Part shown: positions 7,038 to 15,489 of the stretch, one piece after another
Position numbering within the stretch: the stretch's first letter is position 1
Layout of the letters: every line of letters begins with the position of its first letter
NCBI GenBank assembly: GCA_045627705.1
Contig: JAZQOE010000061.1
Coordinates: 1-26,852 of the forward strand
DNA: 26,852 bases
Direction of reading: 5' to 3'
Source of the DNA: JBMNHG01 sp045627705
GTDB taxonomy: Bacteria; Verrucomicrobiota; Kiritimatiellia; RFP12; JBMNHG01
Notes under the pieces: model-generated
Told to the model about the DNA's origin: nothing
Database searches by the model: none
What the model saw: the letters and a program-made list of their open reading frames with translations, nothing else
Made by a program: the position numbers and the translations under genes

Positions 7038-10000
7038 ATGAATTTACTGAAAAAACTTTTCGGCACGAAGACGCAGCGCGATTTGAAGCGCCTGCGCCCG
7101 CTCGTGGCTCGCATCAACGCCATCGAAGAGGAATTGCAGAAGCTCACACCCGAGCAGCTGAAGGCGAAGACGGATGAATTCCGTGCGCGTCTGGCCAAGG
7201 GTGAAACGCTCGACGACCTTCTCTGCGAGGCGTACGCCGTGGTCAAGAACGCCTGCCGCCGCCTGTGCGGCACGAAGCGCATAATCAACGGGCGCGAGAT
7301 GACGTGGGACATGATCCCCTTCGATGTCCAGCTCATCGGCGGCATCGTCCTCCACCAGGGCAAGATTGCCGAGATGCAGACCGGCGAAGGCAAGACGCTC
7401 GTCGCGACGCTTCCCCTCTACCTGAACGCGCTCGAGGGAAAGAACGTCCACCTGGTGACAGTCAACGACTACCTCGCCCTTCGCGACTCGCAGTGGATGG
7501 GAACGGTCTTCGAGTACCTCGGCCTCACCGTCGGCTGCATCCAGAACCACATGACGCCCATGGAGCGAAAAGCCCAGTATGCGTGCGACATCACTTACGG
7601 CACAAACTCCGAGTTCGGCTTCGACTACCTGCGAGACAACGGCATGGCGCTCGACGCGGAAAGCCAGGTCCAGCGCGGGCACCACTTTGCGATCGTTGAC
7701 GAAGTTGACTCGATCCTCATCGATGAAGCGCGCACGCCGCTCATCATTTCCGGTCCCGCCGCCCAGACAGGATCGCACCAGTACGTGGAGCTGCGTCCTC
7801 GCATCGAGCGTCTCTCCCACCTCCAGCGCGACCTCTGCAACGACTATATCGAGCAGGCGCGCAAGGCGATCGACGAGGGCGACACCGAAACCGCGATGTT
7901 CCGCATCTACCAAGTTTACCACGGCATGCCGAAGCACAAGCAGCTCCAGCACATGTTCGAGGACGCCTCGATCCGCAAGCTGCACGAGCAGGTCGAGGAC
8001 ATGATGATCACCGAGATGCGCCGCGCCCAGGGGCACGAGCTTCTCGAGAATCTCTATTTCACTATCGACGAGCGCTCGCGCGAGGTCGCGCTTACCGACA
8101 AGGGCTGCGAGACTCTTTCGCCGACCGACCCCGAAATGTTCGTCCTCCCCGACATCGTTTCGGCGATGGCCGCGATCGACGCCGACAATTCCCTCTCCAG
8201 CCAGGAGCGCGCGCAACGCCGCCGCGAGACGCAGGCTAACTTCATGGAGCGCACCGAGCGCGTCCACGATGTCGATCAGCTTCTTCGCGCGTACTGCCTC
8301 TATGAGAAGGATGTCGATTACGTTGTCCAGGACAACCACGTCTATATCGTAGATGAATTCACTGGCCGCATCCTCCCCGGCCGCCGCTGGTCCGATGGCC
8401 TCCATCAGGCCGTAGAGGCGAAGGAGCAGGTGCAGATCGAGCGCGAGACGCAAACCCTTGCCACGATCACCATCCAGAACTACTTCCGTCTCTACAAGAA
8501 GCTCGCCGGCATGACCGGTACCGCCGAGACCGAAGCCGCCGAATTCAACGACATCTACAAGCTGGACGTCGTGGCCATCCCCACGAACCGCCCGATCCGC
8601 CGCGTCGATGGCAACGACCTCATCTATCGCACCCAGCGCGAAAAGTACCGCGCGATCATCCAGGAGGTGCTCGAGTGCAACAAGCGCGGGCAGCCAGTGC
8701 TGCTCGGCACGGTGAGCGTCGATACATCCGAAGTCCTCTCGCGAATGCTCCGCATGGCCGGAATCCCGCACAATGTGCTGAATGCGAAGAACCACGCCCG
8801 CGAAGCCGAGATCGTGGCCCTCGCCGGCCAGCCCGGAACCGTGACAATCGCCACCAACATGGCGGGCCGTGGTACCGACATCAAGCTCGGTCCGGGCGTC
8901 GTGTGGTTGCCGGAATCGGTCGTGAAGTCCGGCACCTCGCTCGACGACAAGATGCCCGGCGAATCGAAGACGCTCCGCCAGCTCCTCGAGGACCGTCCTT
9001 GCGGACTCATGGTGATCGGCTCGGAACGCCACGAGTCGCGCCGCATCGACCGCCAGTTGCGCGGCCGTTGCTCGCGTCAGGGCGACCCCGGTTCCTCCCG
9101 CTTCTACATCTCGCTCGAAGATGAACTGATGCGCCTCTTCGGTTCCGACCGCATCGCGAACCTGATGAGCCGCTTCGGCATGCAGGAGGGCGAAGCCCTT
9201 GAACACAAGCTCCTCAACCGTTCCGTCGAAACAGCGCAGCGCCGCGTCGAGCAGCAGAACTTCGCAATCCGCAAGCGCACGCTCGAATACGACGACGTGA
9301 TGAACAAGCAGCGCGAGGTGATCTACGCCTTCCGCAGCGAGATCCTCCGCTCCGACAACCTCCGCAACAACATTCTCGACGTCTTCAACGACATCATCGC
9401 CTCGCAGTGCGAAGCGCTCCTCCCGACGCCGAAGGACTCGCGTCCCGGCGATCTCGCGGAGTGGTTCATGGCGAACTTCCCCGTCGCAGTGCGTGTCGAG
9501 GAACTCGCGCCTTTCGCGGGCAAGCCCGAAGAGGCTTCCGACATGCTCGTGAAGCGAGTCGTCCAGGCCTACGAGACCAAGTGCTCGTTCGAGGATCCCG
9601 AAAAACTTCCGATGCTCGAGCGCCAGATCATCCTCCACTGCATCGACTCGCAGTGGCAGGAGTACCTGCGCGCGATGGACGAACTTCGCCACGGCGTGAG
9701 CCTGCGCGCCTACGGCCAGCGCGATCCGCTGGTCGAATACAAGCGCGAGGCCTTCCAGATGTTCGAGGAACTCATGGGTGCGATCAAGGGCCAGATCGCC
9801 CAGACCGCCTTCCGCGCCACGACATCCCTCGAGGCCCTCCAGCGCATCATGGCCGGCGCAATCCGCAAGCAGCAGCAGCAACAGCAGCGCGCCGTCCACG
9901 ACGAAGTGCGCGTGCTGGGCGCACAGCAACCGGCGGCCGCCGAGAAGAAGCCCGTCGAAGTCCCCGCCGCGGCAGCAGCGCACTTCGACCGCGCGATGGA

Positions 10001-10145
10001 CGCCGCCGTGAAGACCGCCGCAGTCCGCGCGAATCCGCAGGCCACAGCCGCCCGCAACGCCGCATTCCAGAATGTCGGCCGCAACGACCCATGCCCATGC
10101 GGCTCCGGAAAGAAGTACAAGAAGTGCTGCGGGCAGGGCCTCTAG
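7038..10145 (+). CDS. secA: Preprotein translocase ATPase SecA
   Basis: A 1035-residue motor ATPase that drives unfolded preproteins through SecYEG at the inner membrane. Walker A is QTGEGKT (about 114-120) and Walker B is DEVD (221-224) in DEVDSILIDEARTPL. The second nucleotide-binding fold has TNMAGRGTDIKLG and the arginine-finger region QLRGRCSRQGDPGSSRFY. The C-terminal zinc/SecB-binding tail CPCGSGKKYKKCC is intact. It is about 130 residues longer than E. coli SecA (901). The extra length includes a helical segment after DEARTPLIISGP (about residues 245-330) and a Gln/Ala-rich linker near 950-1000. I chose the ATG at 7038 because it opens the normal N-terminus; an in-frame ATG at 7014 lies inside the promoter spacer. 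Confidence 0.97.
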   Translation: MNLLKKLFGTKTQRDLKRLRPLVARINAIEEELQKLTPEQLKAKTDEFRARLAKGETLDDLLCEAYAVVKNACRRLCGTKRIINGREMTWDMIPFDVQLIGGIVLHQGKIAEMQTGEGKTLVATLPLYLNALEGKNVHLVTVNDYLALRDSQWMGTVFEYLGLTVGCIQNHMTPMERKAQYACDITYGTNSEFGFDYLRDNGMALDAESQVQRGHHFAIVDEVDSILIDEARTPLIISGPAAQTGSHQYVELRPRIERLSHLQRDLCNDYIEQARKAIDEGDTETAMFRIYQVYHGMPKHKQLQHMFEDASIRKLHEQVEDMMITEMRRAQGHELLENLYFTIDERSREVALTDKGCETLSPTDPEMFVLPDIVSAMAAIDADNSLSSQERAQRRRETQANFMERTERVHDVDQLLRAYCLYEKDVDYVVQDNHVYIVDEFTGRILPGRRWSDGLHQAVEAKEQVQIERETQTLATITIQNYFRLYKKLAGMTGTAETEAAEFNDIYKLDVVAIPTNRPIRRVDGNDLIYRTQREKYRAIIQEVLECNKRGQPVLLGTVSVDTSEVLSRMLRMAGIPHNVLNAKNHAREAEIVALAGQPGTVTIATNMAGRGTDIKLGPGVVWLPESVVKSGTSLDDKMPGESKTLRQLLEDRPCGLMVIGSERHESRRIDRQLRGRCSRQGDPGSSRFYISLEDELMRLFGSDRIANLMSRFGMQEGEALEHKLLNRSVETAQRRVEQQNFAIRKRTLEYDDVMNKQREVIYAFRSEILRSDNLRNNILDVFNDIIASQCEALLPTPKDSRPGDLAEWFMANFPVAVRVEELAPFAGKPEEASDMLVKRVVQAYETKCSFEDPEKLPMLERQIILHCIDSQWQEYLRAMDELRHGVSLRAYGQRDPLVEYKREAFQMFEELMGAIKGQIAQTAFRATTSLEALQRIMAGAIRKQQQQQQRAVHDEVRVLGAQQPAAAEKKPVEVPAAAAAHFDRAMDAAVKTAAVRANPQATAARNAAFQNVGRNDPCPCGSGKKYKKCCGQGL

Positions 10146-10191
10146 TCCGTCTTCTCGCTCCTGACGCATTCATTTGGAGTTGAAACAAACC

Positions 10192-11835
10192 ATGGATTCA
10201 CAGAAGAAATTGCTCAATGGCGACGAGGCAGTCGCATACGCCGCAAGGGCAGCCGGGATTTTCCTCGGCGCCGGCTACCCTGGCACGCCTTCGACCGAGG
10301 TTCTCGAGACTTTCGACCAAATCGGCGGCAATGCCGAATGGGCGCCGAATGAAAAGGTCGCGATGGAAGTCGCGATCGGCGCCGCTTTCGCCCGCGCCAG
10401 AGTAATGGTCACGATGAAGCACGTTGGCCTGAATGTCGCGGCCGACCCGCTTTTCACCGCCGCCTACACCGGCGTCGATGGCGCAATGGTCGTGATTGTC
10501 GCCGACGATCCGGGCATGGCCTCGAGCCAGAACGAACAGGACTCCCGCTGGTATGCGCAGGCAGCCGCGCTCCCGATCTTCGAGCCAGCCGATTCCCAGC
10601 AGGCGTATGACTTCTTCATCGAGGCCGTCAAGGTCTCCGAACGCTGGAGCATCCCTGTCATCCTCCGCCTTACCACGCGCGTCAGCCATTCGAAGTCGAT
10701 CGTCGATATCCATGGCGGAATCGATGCGCCGCGCGCCACGGCTTTCGTCCGCGATCCCAAGAAGCGCGTGATGGTTCCAGGTTTCGCCCGCCCCGCGCAC
10801 CGTCGCCTCCGCGCCAAGCTCGAGGAGATTCGGGCATGGGCCGCGGAAGGCGAAAATACCGTCCGCATTTTCCCCGCTTCCGCGCCAGCCGCCGCACAAC
10901 ATCCCGTCGTAATCGCCAGCGGCATCTCGGTGCAGCATGTACGCGAGGCCGCGCCAGAAGCCGATGTCATCCAGGTCGCGATGGCGCACCCGCTGCCAGT
11001 CGATGCCGTTAGCGCGGCACTCGCCGGCCGTAAGGCGATGGTCATAGACGAAGGCGACTTCTATCTGGCTGACGCCCTTCGCGCCGCCGGAGTCGATGTC
11101 GAACGCAAGCCCGAGCCCTTCCGCTACGGCGAACTCGATGTTGACCGCGTGCGCCGCGCGCTCGCCCGCGACCTTTCGCCCGAAGCGCCGCCGCCGCCCT
11201 CGAAGCCGCCGCAACTCTGCAACGGCTGCCCGCACCGCTCCGCCTACGAGATTCTCAAGAAGCTCGACTGCATCGTAAGCGGCGACATCGGATGCTACAC
11301 GCTCGGCGTAATGCCGCCCTTCCAGGCGGTTGACAACTGCGTCTGCATGGGCGCCAGCATCACCGCCGGCCTCGGCTTGCGCCATGCGCTTCCCGATGCC
11401 GACGCAAAGCGCGTAGTGAGCGTTCTCGGCGACAGCACGTTCGTCCATTCCGGTCTCACAGGTCTCGCCGAAATGGCGTACAATCCGCCTAAGACAGGAC
11501 ATGTCGTGATTGTCTTCGACAACTCGATCACCGCCATGACCGGCATGCAGGAGAATCCCGCGACTGGCCGCCGACTCAACCACGAGTCCACGAACAAGCT
11601 CGTGATCGAGGATGTCGCGAAGTCGCTCGACATTCCGAATGTCCGCGTGATCAACCATGTGAAAGACAAGTCACAGGCCGAGGAAGAACTGGCCAACGCG
11701 CTCGCCTCCGGCGGCCTCTGGTTCTTCGTATGGCGCAGCCCGTGTCTGCTCGGCCTCGCGAAGTTGAAGAAGCGCCAGGACGCGGAACGCGCGGCGCAGG
11801 AAGCGGCCCAGGCCAAGAATGAGGTGAAGGCGTAA
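10192..11835 (+). CDS. iorA: Indolepyruvate:ferredoxin oxidoreductase alpha subunit, lacking the C-terminal ferredoxin domain
   Basis: A 547-residue thiamine-diphosphate enzyme subunit that oxidatively decarboxylates aryl-pyruvates from aromatic amino-acid transamination to aryl-acetyl-CoA, passing electrons to ferredoxin. The N-terminal pyrimidine-binding domain has AAGIFLGAGYPGTPSTEVLE. The TPP domain has NGCPHRSAYE (about residue 342) and GDIGCYTLG, followed by VCMGASITAGLG and a GDSTF motif. Family members usually end with a 2x[4Fe-4S] ferredoxin domain. Here the chain stops soon after FFVWRSPCLLG, with a lysine/alanine-rich tail and no cysteine cluster. The ATG at 10192 has GGAG 12 nt upstream; a TTG at 10174 is an alternative. 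It overlaps iorB by one base (TAATG). Confidence 0.92.
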   Translation: MDSQKKLLNGDEAVAYAARAAGIFLGAGYPGTPSTEVLETFDQIGGNAEWAPNEKVAMEVAIGAAFARARVMVTMKHVGLNVAADPLFTAAYTGVDGAMVVIVADDPGMASSQNEQDSRWYAQAAALPIFEPADSQQAYDFFIEAVKVSERWSIPVILRLTTRVSHSKSIVDIHGGIDAPRATAFVRDPKKRVMVPGFARPAHRRLRAKLEEIRAWAAEGENTVRIFPASAPAAAQHPVVIASGISVQHVREAAPEADVIQVAMAHPLPVDAVSAALAGRKAMVIDEGDFYLADALRAAGVDVERKPEPFRYGELDVDRVRRALARDLSPEAPPPPSKPPQLCNGCPHRSAYEILKKLDCIVSGDIGCYTLGVMPPFQAVDNCVCMGASITAGLGLRHALPDADAKRVVSVLGDSTFVHSGLTGLAEMAYNPPKTGHVVIVFDNSITAMTGMQENPATGRRLNHESTNKLVIEDVAKSLDIPNVRVINHVKDKSQAEEELANALASGGLWFFVWRSPCLLGLAKLKKRQDAERAAQEAAQAKNEVKA

Positions 11836-12311
11836 TGAAGACTGTCAACATTGTTCTCGTTGGCCTTGGCGGCCAGGGCATCATCACCGCTTCGGACATT
11901 CTCGCCGATGCCGCGTTCCGCGCGGGACTCGACGTGAAGAAGGCCGAAGTGCACGGCATGAGCCAGCGTGGCGGCTCGGTGCGCACCGACGTCCGTTTCG
12001 GTTCCGCGGTCCTCAGTCCGATCACTCCCGCCGCATCGGCGGATGTCGTGCTGTCGATGGATCCTTCGCAGGAGCCTGCGGCCGAACTCCTCAAGCGCGC
12101 CGATGGCGGAGTGATCCTCACCCCGGCAACGATCGAAGGCATCCAGCTTCCCTCGCCCAAGACGGCGACGGTCGCCATGCTCGGAGCCCTGAGCCGTCAC
12201 CTCGAGATCCCCGAGGAAGCCTGGAAGGGCGCCCTTGCCGCCGTCTTCCCGGAAAAGATCCTCGGCATGAACCTCGAGGCATTCGCTCTCGGCCGCTCCA
12301 TCGTCGGCTAG
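11835..12311 (+). CDS. iorB: Indolepyruvate:ferredoxin oxidoreductase beta subunit
   Basis: A 158-residue gamma-type domain of 2-oxoacid:ferredoxin oxidoreductases. It begins VLVGLGGQGIITASDILADA and has the family block EVHGMSQRGGSVRTDVRFG, both diagnostic. It is somewhat shorter than the usual 190-200 residues. The start overlaps the iorA stop (TAATG) and GAGGTGAAG precedes it, so the two are translationally coupled, consistent with a stoichiometric complex. No transcription terminator is seen after it. Confidence 0.92.
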   Translation: MKTVNIVLVGLGGQGIITASDILADAAFRAGLDVKKAEVHGMSQRGGSVRTDVRFGSAVLSPITPAASADVVLSMDPSQEPAAELLKRADGGVILTPATIEGIQLPSPKTATVAMLGALSRHLEIPEEAWKGALAAVFPEKILGMNLEAFALGRSIVG

Positions 12312-12391
12312 TCCAGTCATACCCTCCCGTATTACCACTTTTCGCCGCATCTCATTCCGCGTTCAAAACAGAACAGGTGAAGCGACAATCC

Positions 12392-13423
12392 ATGCCCCTG
12401 TCGGGAAAACTATATACAGGTATCATCGATGCCATTTCATCGGCGAAACGGATAACCATCTGTGCCCATGTGCGTCCCGATGGCGATGCCGTGGGATCCG
12501 TGCTGGCGTTGTCGCTCATGTTGTCGCGGATCGGCAAGCCAAATACCAAGGTCTGCGCCGCGATCGATGTGAAGGAAGTCGGACTGTCGTCCTTCCTTTG
12601 CGACGATTGGCCCAAAGACGAGTGCACGCTCGCCGCGCCCTCGCAAGCCGCAGCACTTCCATGCGACCTGCTTGTGTGCCTAGACACGGCAAGCGTGGAC
12701 AGGATTCCCGAACCATTGCGCAACCTCGTCGGCAAAGTTCCGACATTGGTTATCGACCACCATGTGACGAATCCCCGCTACGGTACTGTCAACTGGGTCG
12801 CATCCGCGCCGGCGACAGGAGAACTTGTAACGACCCTGGCAAAACGCGCGAAATGGCCGATGGACCAACGTGTGGCCGAAGCACTTTGGGTGGCAATAAT
12901 TACTGATTCGGGACGTTTCGCGTATGATCAGACGACGCCATCGACAATGCGCTGCGCAGCGACATTGCTGGAGCATGGCGTCCGTTCCGCCTGGATCAAC
13001 GATCGCATCTATGTGCAGTCAAATCCAAACGTGATCGAATTGCGCAAACGCGCGATGAACTCGCTTGAAATATGGCCGAATGGAATTGTCGCATCGGTAA
13101 CAATCACAGCCCGCGATTTCAATGAGACAAACAGCAAAAAATCCGACTCGGAAGATATAGTCGATATTCCACGCATGCCATGCGGGAACAAGATCGCGCT
13201 GTTCTTCTACGAAGTTCCAGGCACGGAAGGGACAACCCGCGTGAGCATCCGCACGCGCCCGCCATTCGACGCCACATGGCTGGCATGCAGACACGGCGGC
13301 GGCGGACACATCCGCGCCGCCGGCTGCGACTTCCCCTGCCCTATTTCATCCGCTCGCTCGGCTATCGAATCCGAGATCGACGAGTGGATCAGGGCGACAC
13401 CGGCAATCAATCAGTCTCGCTAG
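12392..13423 (+). CDS. DHH/DHHA1 phosphoesterase, NrnA-like (oligoribonuclease / pAp phosphatase)
   Basis: A 343-residue Mn-dependent phosphoesterase. DHH-domain metal ligands are seen in HVRPDGDAVGS, LDTASVDR and VIDHHVTN, with TDSGRF further on. The C-terminal DHHA1 domain carries the substrate-binding GGGGHIRAAG. Length and motif order fit NrnA, which degrades nanoRNAs and 3'-phosphoadenosine 5'-phosphate. The ATG at 12392 has AGGTGA 11 nt upstream; an in-frame GTG at 12377 is the alternative. Its last 17 bp overlap the 3' end of the convergent Fe-S protein gene. The family call is strong; which of the two NrnA activities dominates is not visible. Confidence 0.88.
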   Translation: MPLSGKLYTGIIDAISSAKRITICAHVRPDGDAVGSVLALSLMLSRIGKPNTKVCAAIDVKEVGLSSFLCDDWPKDECTLAAPSQAAALPCDLLVCLDTASVDRIPEPLRNLVGKVPTLVIDHHVTNPRYGTVNWVASAPATGELVTTLAKRAKWPMDQRVAEALWVAIITDSGRFAYDQTTPSTMRCAATLLEHGVRSAWINDRIYVQSNPNVIELRKRAMNSLEIWPNGIVASVTITARDFNETNSKKSDSEDIVDIPRMPCGNKIALFFYEVPGTEGTTRVSIRTRPPFDATWLACRHGGGGHIRAAGCDFPCPISSARSAIESEIDEWIRATPAINQSR

Positions 13424-14453
13424 GCTTGATTGCCGAAGGGTCTGCCGGTGGCGGCGGTGTTTCCGTCTTCTGCTCGCCATCCTGCCAATCGACTCGCCAT
13501 TGCGGACGACGGCGGAAGGGTTGCTTGAAGGTGTTTTCGACGGCGCCACGCGCCTCCATCGAAATCATGCATGCACGGGTGCATCCACGCGCGCCACACA
13601 CGGCTTGCCCGGTGTTGTAGAGATTGCGAGGCTTCTTGAAGAAGGGAGTCCACCAACCTGGCTTAGTGCGATGGCCAAGGCACAGGTTGTCCATGTAGTC
13701 GGGCTTGCCATCATCGCACGTCTTGAAGTCCGCGCCTCGGAAACAAACGTCGCAACGCTCCATGTCAACATCCGCCCACTCGACATCGTACCCGCCAAGC
13801 TTGACCTTCACGGACCTGTCGGTGGGAATCGCATGCGCAGGGCATTGCGAAGCGCACGCCATGCAACGGTTGCAAAGCGTACCAGGCTTCATGATTGGAT
13901 CGGGCTCGAGTTCGGCTTCGGTAATGATGATGCCCACGCGCTGGCGCGGTCCGAATTTCTTCGTGAGGAACATCTTGCTCCAACCGATTTCGCCAATGCC
14001 GCAAAGGAAGCCGGCGATACGGAGGTTGACCATTACATCGGGATTCGCGCGTCCGGGCGCGACGGGCACGCTGTAGTTTTGGCGCAGACGCCCGACCTGA
14101 TCTATCGCGCGCCAGTCGCTCTGGTGCCCGTACGGAATCGCCTCGTACCCGAAGTCCTCGATATACTTCGCGATGTTGATCACGGCCATCGGCATGTAGA
14201 GATACGTGATGCCGCCATAGCCCATCGCCGAATAGTTGCTGAAGTACGTGCCTTCCTCGATGCCGCGCAAACTGCCACGCATCACGCGGAATGCAAGGGC
14301 GATCACACTCTTCGCCTCTGGCATGATCTGACGCGGATCCTGCTGGATCGGTGCGCCTTCCCAGCGATCGATGCTGCCTATGCCGACAATGTCGGCGCCA
14401 CATTCAAGCGCTTTGCGCTTGACCATCTCCGCCGTTAGGACTTGATTGGACAT
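13407..14453 (-). CDS. Double [4Fe-4S] cluster oxidoreductase-like protein (QueG / reductive dehalogenase-like fold)
   Basis: A 348-residue protein of uncertain function. The N-terminal half resembles the domain shared by epoxyqueuosine reductase and reductive dehalogenases (ADIVGIGSIDRW, AKSVIALAF, DVMVNLRIAGFLCGIGEIGWS). A ferredoxin-type cluster follows, C194-x2-C197-x2-C200-x3-C204-P. More cysteines at 234, 237, 286, 291 and 295 could bind a second cluster. It lacks a Tat signal, so unlike classical dehalogenases it should be cytoplasmic. The ATG at 14453 has AAGGAG at 6-nt spacing. It lies 25 bp behind the SPFH gene on the same strand, probably one operon. The charged, proline-rich C-terminal tail overlaps the convergent phosphoesterase gene. 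Substrate unknown; a true QueG role is not supported. Confidence 0.75.
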   Translation of the reverse strand: MSNQVLTAEMVKRKALECGADIVGIGSIDRWEGAPIQQDPRQIMPEAKSVIALAFRVMRGSLRGIEEGTYFSNYSAMGYGGITYLYMPMAVINIAKYIEDFGYEAIPYGHQSDWRAIDQVGRLRQNYSVPVAPGRANPDVMVNLRIAGFLCGIGEIGWSKMFLTKKFGPRQRVGIIITEAELEPDPIMKPGTLCNRCMACASQCPAHAIPTDRSVKVKLGGYDVEWADVDMERCDVCFRGADFKTCDDGKPDYMDNLCLGHRTKPGWWTPFFKKPRNLYNTGQAVCGARGCTRACMISMEARGAVENTFKQPFRRRPQWRVDWQDGEQKTETPPPPADPSAIKPSETD

Positions 14454-14478
14454 GATGAACTCCTTGAAAACCTAATGA

Positions 14479-15396
14479 TTACGCGCCCTTGGTGGTGGAA
14501 AGAACACCGGAGGCCGCCTTGATGAATCCCGAGATGTTCGCGAGATCGCTGGGAATGATCATCGTGTTGCCTGTCTTGGCAAGCTTGCCGAATTCGCCGA
14601 TGTACTGTTCGGCGAGACGAAGATTCACAGCTGCGGCGCCGCTCGGACCATCGATCGCCTTGGCAATTTCCCGAAGACCCTGGCTGGTTGCCTCTGCGAC
14701 AAGCTTGATTTCCTGCGCACGGCCTTCCGCCTCGTTGATGCGGCGGGCCTTTTCACCTTCGGACTTGGCGATGGCTTCCTGCTTCTCGCCTTCCGCGCGG
14801 TTGATCTTCGCCTGGCGATCACCCTCGGATTCCGCAATCAACGCGCGCTTTTCACGCTCCGCGCGCATCTGCTTTTCCATCGCGTCGCGAATCGACTGCG
14901 GCGGCGTGATGTTCTTGATTTCATAGCGCGTGACCTTGATGCCCCATGGATCGCTCGCCTTATCGACAGCATCCACGATCGAGGCGTTGATCGCGGTGCG
15001 CTCCTCGAAGGAACGGTCGAGGTCAAGCTTGCCCATCTCGCTGCGCATCGTGGTCTGCGCCAGCTGGGTCGTTGCAAAGAGATAGTTGCTGATGCCGTAT
15101 GAGGCGCGGACAGGATCAATCACTTGCAGGTAGAGGATGCCATCGACTTCGACGGTGATATTGTCCTTGGTGATGCACTGCTGCGGGGGAACGTCGATCG
15201 CATGCTCCTTGAGCGAATGCTTGTAGGCGATGCGGTCGATAATCGGCACTAGCGGATGCATGCCGGCCTCGAGTGTGCAATGATATTTTCCGACACGCTC
15301 GACAACGTACGCGCTCTTCTGCGGCACGATGCGAATGCAACGGACCAAAGTGATGAAGATAAGCACGAAAATAAGAATCGCAATCGCTGGCGGCAT
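14479..15396 (-). CDS. SPFH/stomatin-like membrane protein (QmcA/paraslipin type)
   Basis: A 305-residue protein with one N-terminal membrane segment (about residues 4-21) followed by an SPFH/band 7 domain (VPQKSAYVVERVGKYHCTLEAG ... PWGIKVTRYEIKNITPP) and a charged coiled coil rich in EGE/AEGE repeats (about 175-245). These proteins form large membrane-anchored rings and often help membrane proteases. The ATG at 15396 has AAGGA 9 nt upstream and gives the family's normal N-terminus; 15 more in-frame codons upstream are unlikely to be used. No NfeD partner is adjacent; the following gene is the Fe-S protein instead. It is divergent from xerC. Confidence 0.9.
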   Translation of the reverse strand: MPPAIAILIFVLIFITLVRCIRIVPQKSAYVVERVGKYHCTLEAGMHPLVPIIDRIAYKHSLKEHAIDVPPQQCITKDNITVEVDGILYLQVIDPVRASYGISNYLFATTQLAQTTMRSEMGKLDLDRSFEERTAINASIVDAVDKASDPWGIKVTRYEIKNITPPQSIRDAMEKQMRAEREKRALIAESEGDRQAKINRAEGEKQEAIAKSEGEKARRINEAEGRAQEIKLVAEATSQGLREIAKAIDGPSGAAAVNLRLAEQYIGEFGKLAKTGNTMIIPSDLANISGFIKAASGVLSTTKGA

Positions 15397-15450
15397 GACA
15401 GTAATCCTTTCGTTTTCGCCGATGGAAAACCACATCGACATACAACAAGG

Positions 15451-15478
15451 TACTTGATTTGCCGGGCCAAATCAAGTA
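15451..15478. other. 28-bp 11-6-11 perfect inverted repeat beside xer: candidate dif-like recombination site
   Basis: Left arm TACTTGATTTG (15451-15461), centre CCGGGC (15462-15467), right arm CAAATCAAGTA (15468-15478). The arms are exact reverse complements. Two 11-bp arms around a 6-bp asymmetric centre is the architecture of Xer dif sites, and it lies 11 bp ahead of the xerC start codon. The arms do not match the E. coli dif consensus, so an operator or a hairpin are live alternatives. Confidence 0.45.
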
Positions 15479-15489
15479 TTGACGAATGC

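Noticed and set aside
7044..10169. 1041-codon open frame antisense to secA
   Set aside because: It mirrors secA in a GC-rich sequence. Its composition (Ala/Val/Leu/Asp/His shadow codons) and lack of any recognisable motif mark it as an artefact; secA motifs are unambiguous.
10198..11658. 486-codon open frame antisense to iorA
   Set aside because: A shadow of codon bias in iorA; no domain, no SD, and iorA is clearly the coding strand.
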